Assembly: GCA_015655215.1 (NCBI GenBank)
Contig: JAATFL010000032.1
Span: 1-48,139 of the forward strand
From: Coriobacteriia bacterium
Lineage (GTDB): Bacteria > Actinomycetota > Coriobacteriia > Coriobacteriales > RUG033
DNA: 48,139 nt
Direction of reading: 5' to 3'
This document shows positions 44,471 through 48,139 of this stretch, piece after piece; the stretch's first letter is position 1, and every line of letters begins with the position of its first letter. The position numbers and the translations under genes were made by a program. Below the pieces are notes generated by a model, which was not told where the DNA came from, searched no databases, and saw only the letters and a list, made by a program, of their open reading frames with translations.

Positions 44471-44665
44471 ATGATGGATACAGGGAAGGCAAAAGGATGC
44501 TTCATGGACGTGCAGCAGCTCGCGGAGTTCCTGGCAGTTCCGAAGAGTTGGATATACGAGCGTACGGCAACAGGAAGAATCCCCTTCACCAAAGTAGGTC
44601 GCTATGTGCGTTTCTGGGTCCCTGACGTTTTGGAGTGGTTGGCAGGTGGAGCTGATGTTCGATAG
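44471..44665 (+). CDS. Small HTH (excisionase-like) DNA-binding protein
   Basis: The 64-residue protein is a winged-helix of the HTH_17/excisionase type: MDVQQLAEFLAVPKSWIYER, then GRIPFTKVGRYVRFWVPDVL. These residues include the typical KVGRYVRF wing. Such proteins act as recombination-directionality factors or as plasmid-copy regulators. GGGAGG lies about eight bases before the ATG at 44471, and an ATG at 44474 is equally possible. It is the first gene rightwards from the xre promoter region and precedes the origin. Confidence 0.85.
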   Translation: MMDTGKAKGCFMDVQQLAEFLAVPKSWIYERTATGRIPFTKVGRYVRFWVPDVLEWLAGGADVR

Positions 44666-44719
44666 CGAATCGTATGCGGGTATACGGAACCCTCGTCCCC
44701 TCATAGCCTGCCCTTCGCT

Positions 44720-44744
44720 GCAGCCGTGGAAGTTCTGCGGCTGC
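44720..44744. other. Stem-loop upstream of the origin, possible single-strand origin
   Basis: GCAGCCG (44720-44726) and CGGCTGC (44738-44744) pair around an 11-base loop in the noncoding stretch 44666-44961. Rolling-circle replicons need a structured site for second-strand priming. This is the best candidate by position only. Confidence 0.3.
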
Positions 44745-44827
44745 GCCCGTACTGCTCGGAGCAAGGGCCAGGGTCCCTTTGCGAACGACAGCGCGGACGC
44801 AGCCCCAGCCACTCAATCGCCTGTCTG

Positions 44828-44857
44828 CGAAGTCGGGCTAGTATTACCCCGACTTCG
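44828..44857 (+). other. CRESS-type replication origin stem-loop with TAGTATTAC
   Basis: CGAAGTCGGG (44828-44837) and CCCGACTTCG (44848-44857) form a perfect 10-bp stem. The 10-base loop is C plus TAGTATTAC (44839-44847), the conserved nonanucleotide at the origin of circoviruses and related CRESS-DNA viruses, where Rep nicks between the last T and AC (after 44845). It lies 104 bases before the rep ATG on the same strand and is followed immediately by tandem heptamers. Confidence 0.9.
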
Positions 44858-44869
44858 TTACACGTTACA
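44856..44869 (+). repeat. Tandem CGTTACA iterons beside the origin
   Basis: Two direct heptamers (44856-44862 and 44863-44869) overlap the end of the origin stem. CRESS-virus Rep proteins recognise iterons placed just like this. The reverse complement of the heptamer occurs again at 44370-44376 in the xre-hth promoter region. Confidence 0.75.
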
Positions 44870-44915
44870 AACCATTGTTTTACCTGGTAGATATAGGCCC
44901 ATTTTGTAACACCCT

Positions 44916-44935
44916 TTGATACAACGTTGATACAA
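44916..44935 (+). repeat. Two TTGATACAA copies before rep
   Basis: Direct copies at 44916-44924 and 44927-44935 have an 11-base period, about 27 bases before the rep ATG. The period of one helix turn suggests a protein-binding site controlling rep expression. Confidence 0.6.
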
Positions 44936-44961
44936 ATCCCCTTTTAGCTTTGGAGTTTCTG

Positions 44962-45981
44962 ATGGGTTCTAACGATGGAGTCTCCCGTTCATGGTTCTGT
45001 GTTTTCAATAATCCCGCCGAGCACGGCTATGTCGGCAGGTCTGAGCAGGAGATTTTAGATGATCTTCTCACTATATGGATGGACGATTCTCCTACGCGCT
45101 CCTGTGCGCTCACCTACTGCGTCTCAGCTGAGGGTATGCCTCATGTGCATGCGGTTTTTGAGGACACCAAGACGATGCGCTTCTCTCTTATCAAAAAGCT
45201 GTTCCCGACTATGCATATCGAGCGTACCAAGGGCACCAAGGACGAGGCAGAAGACTACATCAACAAGGTGGGCAAGTTCGAGGAGAAAGGCGAGAAGGTC
45301 ATCTGCTCTGCTCACCATGGTGAGATCAAGGGCGCGCAAGGTAACCGCAGGGACTACGAAATCATCGAGCAGCTGGTAGAGCAGGGAAAGACCCCATCGG
45401 AAATTGAGGCTGAGTCGTTCGGGTTCCGAAGGTACGATACTATGATCCGTAAAGCCTACTTCGACAAACGCCGCAAGGAAACCCCAAGCAAGAGGGATAT
45501 CAAAGTCGTCTGGCATGTCGGTGAGTCAGGTTCTGGTAAGAGCTACTCCCAGCTTGACCTGTACGAGAAATACGGCAGAGACAACGTCTACCTGATGACC
45601 GACTACGAGGGCGGTGGACTCGATAAGTACTGTGGTGAGACCATCCTATTCATGGACGAGTTTCGAGGACAGATCAAGTACAACCAGTTGCTGATAATGC
45701 TCGATGGCTACCTATCCCAGGTACATGCCAGGTACACCAATATATACGCCCTCTGGAACGAGGTCCACATAACATCTGTTCTTCCTCCCGAAGAAGTCTA
45801 TTCCCAGATGGTCGAATCGAACAGGCACTATGACACCTTCGCACAGTTGAGGCGTCGGATAACCTCTATCGTTTACCATTGGAAAGACAGCGATGGCTAC
45901 CATTCCTTCGAGCTAGAGATGAAAGACTATATCGACCATCAAGTGTTGAAAGAAATTGCTTTAAATCTCGTTGATGTTTAA
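44962..45981 (+). CDS. rep: CRESS-DNA-virus-like replication initiator (HUH endonuclease + SF3 helicase)
   Basis: The 339-residue protein shows both halves of CRESS Rep. Nuclease motif I is WFCVFNNP (11-18), motif II HVH (61-63) within MPHVHAVFED, and motif III Y99-x-x-K102 in DYINKVGKF with the nicking tyrosine. Helicase Walker A is GESGSGKS (187-194), Walker B ETILFMDEF (226-234) and motif C HITSVLPPEEVY (269-280). A single catalytic Tyr and a C-terminal superfamily-3 helicase distinguish it from ordinary bacterial RCR initiators. The ATG at 44962 follows GGAG at six bases; a TTG four codons upstream is open but less likely. The virus-type origin lies just upstream. Confidence 0.93.
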   Translation: MGSNDGVSRSWFCVFNNPAEHGYVGRSEQEILDDLLTIWMDDSPTRSCALTYCVSAEGMPHVHAVFEDTKTMRFSLIKKLFPTMHIERTKGTKDEAEDYINKVGKFEEKGEKVICSAHHGEIKGAQGNRRDYEIIEQLVEQGKTPSEIEAESFGFRRYDTMIRKAYFDKRRKETPSKRDIKVVWHVGESGSGKSYSQLDLYEKYGRDNVYLMTDYEGGGLDKYCGETILFMDEFRGQIKYNQLLIMLDGYLSQVHARYTNIYALWNEVHITSVLPPEEVYSQMVESNRHYDTFAQLRRRITSIVYHWKDSDGYHSFELEMKDYIDHQVLKEIALNLVDV

Positions 45982-46098
45982 AAACATTTTCGTTCATTTT
46001 AGACATATTCTTGATTTAGTTTTATATCAGTGATGCGATATTATATATTGGTACAGGCGACGGGTATGACTATGCAATAAATAGGGGATGCTTTTATT

Positions 46099-46746
46099 GT
46101 GAGTAAAAGAACTATAGAAGTGCTCAAAACAATTTTGCAAACTATAGGCGCACTATTTTTGGTGGCCTTGGTTATGATAGTTACATTTTCCATAGCTGTT
46201 TTAATTAGTTCACTCATATTTCAAAAGGATGCGCAATTCTGTGTATCATTTATTTTGCTTTCTATAACAGGATTGCTTCTTTTTGATATTTTAAATAAAA
46301 GATATAAACAATTTACTGAAGGGCTTAAAGTAGGTTTGAAATTACTCTTTTTGAGTATCTTTTTTGTGATAACGGCAGGAATAATATATGGATGCATGGC
46401 CATATATACAACGGCCGTAGAAACTGTTTCAGCAACATATAACTTTTTAGGTATACCGATTAATGTTTACTCAGTTGTATCTTTTACAGATGCTACTGCA
46501 ATATATGCACTTATATTGTCGACAATAACCCTTGCCATTAGTTTTTCTGACCTAACTATTCAATCGAGTAAAAAGGAAAGAACAGAGGAACCTAATGAAA
46601 GAGATAACGAATATGAAGAATTAAAGCTTCGAATTGTGCACCTTGAGCAGGAGATATTCTCATCAAATTATAAAGCTGACAAACAAAATAATGTCATAGA
46701 GACAAATAAAAAGAATTTGGGCAGTTCTCCTGAAAAGAAACTATAG
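46099..46746 (+). CDS. AT-rich cargo gene: four-helix membrane protein with coiled coil
   Basis: The 215-residue protein has hydrophobic segments at about 14-42, 47-62, 80-103 and 125-150. A charged tail follows, with a predicted coiled coil (DNEYEELKLRIVHLEQEI). Both termini should be cytosolic. The base composition is strikingly AT-rich against its surroundings, so it was acquired separately from the int-rep module. I recognise no family. The size and layout suit a membrane-acting accessory protein, but there is no motif to prove a defence or toxin role. The GTG at 46099 follows AGGGGATG. Confidence 0.7.
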   Translation: MSKRTIEVLKTILQTIGALFLVALVMIVTFSIAVLISSLIFQKDAQFCVSFILLSITGLLLFDILNKRYKQFTEGLKVGLKLLFLSIFFVITAGIIYGCMAIYTTAVETVSATYNFLGIPINVYSVVSFTDATAIYALILSTITLAISFSDLTIQSSKKERTEEPNERDNEYEELKLRIVHLEQEIFSSNYKADKQNNVIETNKKNLGSSPEKKL

Positions 46747-46811
46747 ATGATAGTTTGAAATATGTTTTTGTTTATTAATTTGCTAAGGCCTAGTTAAAAA
46801 TGCTTCAAAAT

Positions 46812-46831
46812 GCTGTAAGCATTTTGTAAGC
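46812..46831. repeat. Right-end pair of TGTAAGC motifs, probable integrase arm sites
   Basis: GCTGTAAGC (46812-46820) and TTTGTAAGC (46823-46831) repeat with an 11-base period in the same orientation as the left pair, about 120 bases before attR. The rest of 46747-46951 is AT-rich with no gene. Confidence 0.6.
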
Positions 46832-46951
46832 AGAACTAGCCAAAATTACCTAAATCAAGCTCTATCACCATAGAATAGATGATTTACGTTTTACCAGCTA
46901 GAAGGTACTAAAACGTATTAGTAAGGACATAGGAATAAATGTCCTTATCAC

Positions 46952-46998
46952 GCTCATAACCCGAAGGTCATCGGTTCAAATCCGGTCCCCGCGACCAA
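46952..46998. repeat. attR, 47-bp direct repeat
   Basis: It is identical to 42633-42679 and corresponds to the 3' part of the initiator tRNA from the anticodon stem to one base past the CCA. There is no tRNA 5' half here, so it is the orphan end. Confidence 0.95.
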
Positions 46999-47004
46999 AC
47001 ATAT

Positions 47005-47041
47005 AACGGTCTACCTGCAAAAACAGGTAGACCGTTTTTTT
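47005..47041 (+). terminator. Original terminator of the tRNA-Met gene, now displaced
   Basis: AACGGTCTACCTG (47005-47017) and CAGGTAGACCGTT (47024-47036) form a perfect 13-bp stem with a CAAAAA loop and a T-run to 47041. Its distance from attR equals that expected for a terminator directly after the uninterrupted tRNA. Confidence 0.85.
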
Positions 47042-47426
47042 ATCTGGATTAAATATTTGCGAATTACGCGCAAGAGTACGCGCAAACTTCTGAGGAATCA
47101 GGGAGCAGTTCTCTGTCGGGCCAGGTCCAACCATTCTTGCGTTTGTGGTCAACATCGGGTGCGATGGCGTCGCTTGTTCTCAATCAACCTCGATGGCGCT
47201 TAGCTAAAAAAGTCCATCACCTGGCCAAACGCTATCGTAATCGCTCACACTGCCTTATGTCCTCTGGTATCATCCAGTCTGTGATGCAGAGATATGGGAA
47301 CGCTCAGCATGGTAATCGATATGGCCGCTTCATTGTGTGATTGAACCGCTCATTTGTTCAGGCCTACACCGGCATGCTCTTCGGTCTAGAATTTTTCTCG
47401 TGTGCTCTTCCCTCTGGCAGAAGTGA
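47042..47426. other. Gene-less stretch right of the element
   Basis: There are about 385 bases. A 67-codon open frame (47137-47340) has no ribosome site and an unrecognisable, basic product. The stretch lies between attR and a decayed transposase and probably represents chromosomal scar sequence. Confidence 0.4.
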
Positions 47427-47783
47427 GGTAGAAATGTCGGAAGAGAGGGAAAGCATCTCGATTACGCCAACCGCTGTGTGATAGAAGACGGTCTGCGCGA
47501 TCACCTCTCGGCGTGCGAGCTCGCGAGGCGGATCAAGGTGGCTGCATTCACGGCGGCCAGGAAGTTCGGGGCGAACAGGACCGTCAAGCCACCGAACCGC
47601 AGGAAACCCGTACCCTCACGACGCTGTACTCACTACGAGCAGTGTCATGAAGGCATCGACGCCTGCTCGCACTTAGCCAAGAACCGAGAACTGGCTGCAC
47701 CGCAACGGGCGGCTCCCTGGCTTCTCAGGATCAGGTGGGAAACAGGAAGGGGAGGTATCATGCATGAGAGATGGCAGCCGTGA
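47427..47783 (+). pseudogene. Decayed IS30-type transposase, N-terminal fragment
   Basis: In frame from 47427, the translation reads KHLDYANRCVIEDGLRDHLS, then CELARRIKVAAFTAARKFGA and NRTVKPPNRRKP...CTHYEQCHEG. This is the N-terminal HTH region and start of the cysteine-rich part of IS30-like transposases, whose usual form is HLTY.DRCVIE.GL...REIAR.....TVSRE..RNRTVK. There is no upstream start in good context. After about 70 residues the similarity is lost, and the frame ends at 47783 without the DDE domain, so it is a remnant. Confidence 0.6.
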
Positions 47784-47950
47784 GGCTGGGGCTTCCGCAG
47801 GATGCGACGGCGAGGGACGTCCTGACCAAGAGCGACGCCCACAAACTCCTGCTCGCATGCACCGAGGACGCGCCGATACGGGCGATCGAGGTGGTGTGCC
47901 GACGGAAGGACGATTATGCCGGCGTTCACAAAACCTCGCATAAAGGCTGA
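47771..47950 (+). CDS. Short open frame of unknown status
   Basis: The 59 codons (MAAVRLGLPQDATARDVLTK, then DAHKLLLACTEDAPIRAIEV) look protein-like in composition but match no family I know and lack a clear ribosome site. It may be another gene remnant next to the transposase fragment. Its stop lies inside the hairpin that follows. Confidence 0.25.
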   Translation: MAAVRLGLPQDATARDVLTKSDAHKLLLACTEDAPIRAIEVVCRRKDDYAGVHKTSHKG

Positions 47951-47990
47951 ATCATCGATGCCGCATCTACATCGTAACGATGATTCAGCC
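47945..47990 (-). terminator. 13-bp inverted repeat, probable terminator of the minus-strand gene
   Basis: GGCTGAATCATCG (47945-47957) and CGATGATTCAGCC (47978-47990) are perfect complements with a 20-base loop. It lies 20 bases past the stop of the minus-strand gene at 48011. On that strand TTTATG follows, a weak T-tract. A mobile-element end is the alternative. Confidence 0.45.
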
Positions 47991-48010
47991 ATCCCTGCGA
48001 CAGACCACAA

Positions 48011-48139
48011 CTATTCTTTACTGGCCCAGTAATCCTCGGCTTCGTTTTCCATTTTTGCAAGGCGCGTATAATAGTCGGGATACTCGTTGAGGTGTGCTAA
48101 AGCAATCTTACCGGTGGTCTTCGGGTCGTCGTCGGTCAC
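48011..48139 (-). CDS. DUF5661-like protein, C-terminal end
   Basis: The gene runs off the right edge. The last 42 residues, DDDPKTTGKIALAHLNEYPD followed by YYTRLAKMENEAEDYW, resemble the C-terminus of DUF5661 proteins (small uncharacterised proteins with the HLxExPDYYTRLxxME pattern). The stop is TAG at 48011-48013. The leftmost visible codon is GTG, but the real start is probably outside the window. The assignment is from memory of the family pattern. Confidence 0.6.
   Translation of the reverse strand: MTDDDPKTTGKIALAHLNEYPDYYTRLAKMENEAEDYWASKE

Noticed and set aside
47137-47340. 67-codon open frame right of attR
   Set aside because: No ribosome site, no recognisable product; basic composition typical of chance frames.
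47945-47990. Inverted repeat as an IS terminal end
   Set aside because: Both arms are adjacent rather than flanking a gene, and it sits just after a minus-strand stop, so a terminator is simpler.

Overview
The window looks like a high-GC, Gram-positive-type anaerobe of the Actinomycetota, most likely class Coriobacteriia (Olsenella/Atopobium-like). This is inferred from strong GC bias, an anaerobic ribonucleotide reductase (nrdD-nrdG), [NiFe]-hydrogenase maturation genes, the actinobacterial heat-shock order dnaK-grpE-dnaJ-hspR-clpB, a secretin-less Tad/Flp pilus locus, and many GTG starts and stop/start overlaps. No taxonomic search was possible.

Layout. 1-328: end of a YfcE-type phosphodiesterase. 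417-8262 (minus strand): a small unknown gene, nikR, hypF, hypC, hypD, hypE and a Tal/Pgi-type glucose-6-phosphate isomerase, i.e. nickel sensing plus Fe(CN)2CO cofactor assembly for a hydrogenase encoded elsewhere. 8418-11525: thioredoxin, a PIN-TM-TPR fusion, a possible divergent uracil-DNA-glycosylase-like protein and a 2[4Fe-4S] ferredoxin. 11957-19080: the chaperone operon. 19136-24147: metY-metX-metW-rsgA, preceded by a 380-nt leader that encodes a 13-codon peptide with three consecutive Met codons followed by alternative hairpins and an intrinsic terminator; this looks like a methionine attenuator. 24450-28717: nrdD, nrdG and an orphan TorD-like chaperone. 28839-40055: a Tad pilus operon (cpaB, cpaE, cpaF, tadB, tadC, flp, several TadE/TadG-like pseudopilins and unknown exported proteins). 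40308-42393: small genes, two Glu tRNAs, an ACT-domain protein and a DUF951 protein.

42602-46998 is the most striking part. A 4.3-kb element is integrated at an initiator tRNA-Met gene between perfect 47-bp direct repeats. It carries a tyrosine integrase, an XRE repressor, a small excisionase-like HTH protein, a replication protein with the HUH-endonuclease plus superfamily-3-helicase architecture of eukaryotic CRESS-DNA viruses, and an AT-rich membrane-protein cargo gene. Just upstream of rep is a 10-bp stem whose loop carries TAGTATTAC, the nonanucleotide of circovirus origins, flanked by tandem CGTTACA iterons. The element therefore appears to be an integrated CRESS-type rolling-circle plasmid with a recognisable virus-like origin.

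47005-48139: the displaced terminator of the tRNA gene, a decayed IS30-type transposase fragment and the end of a DUF5661-like gene.
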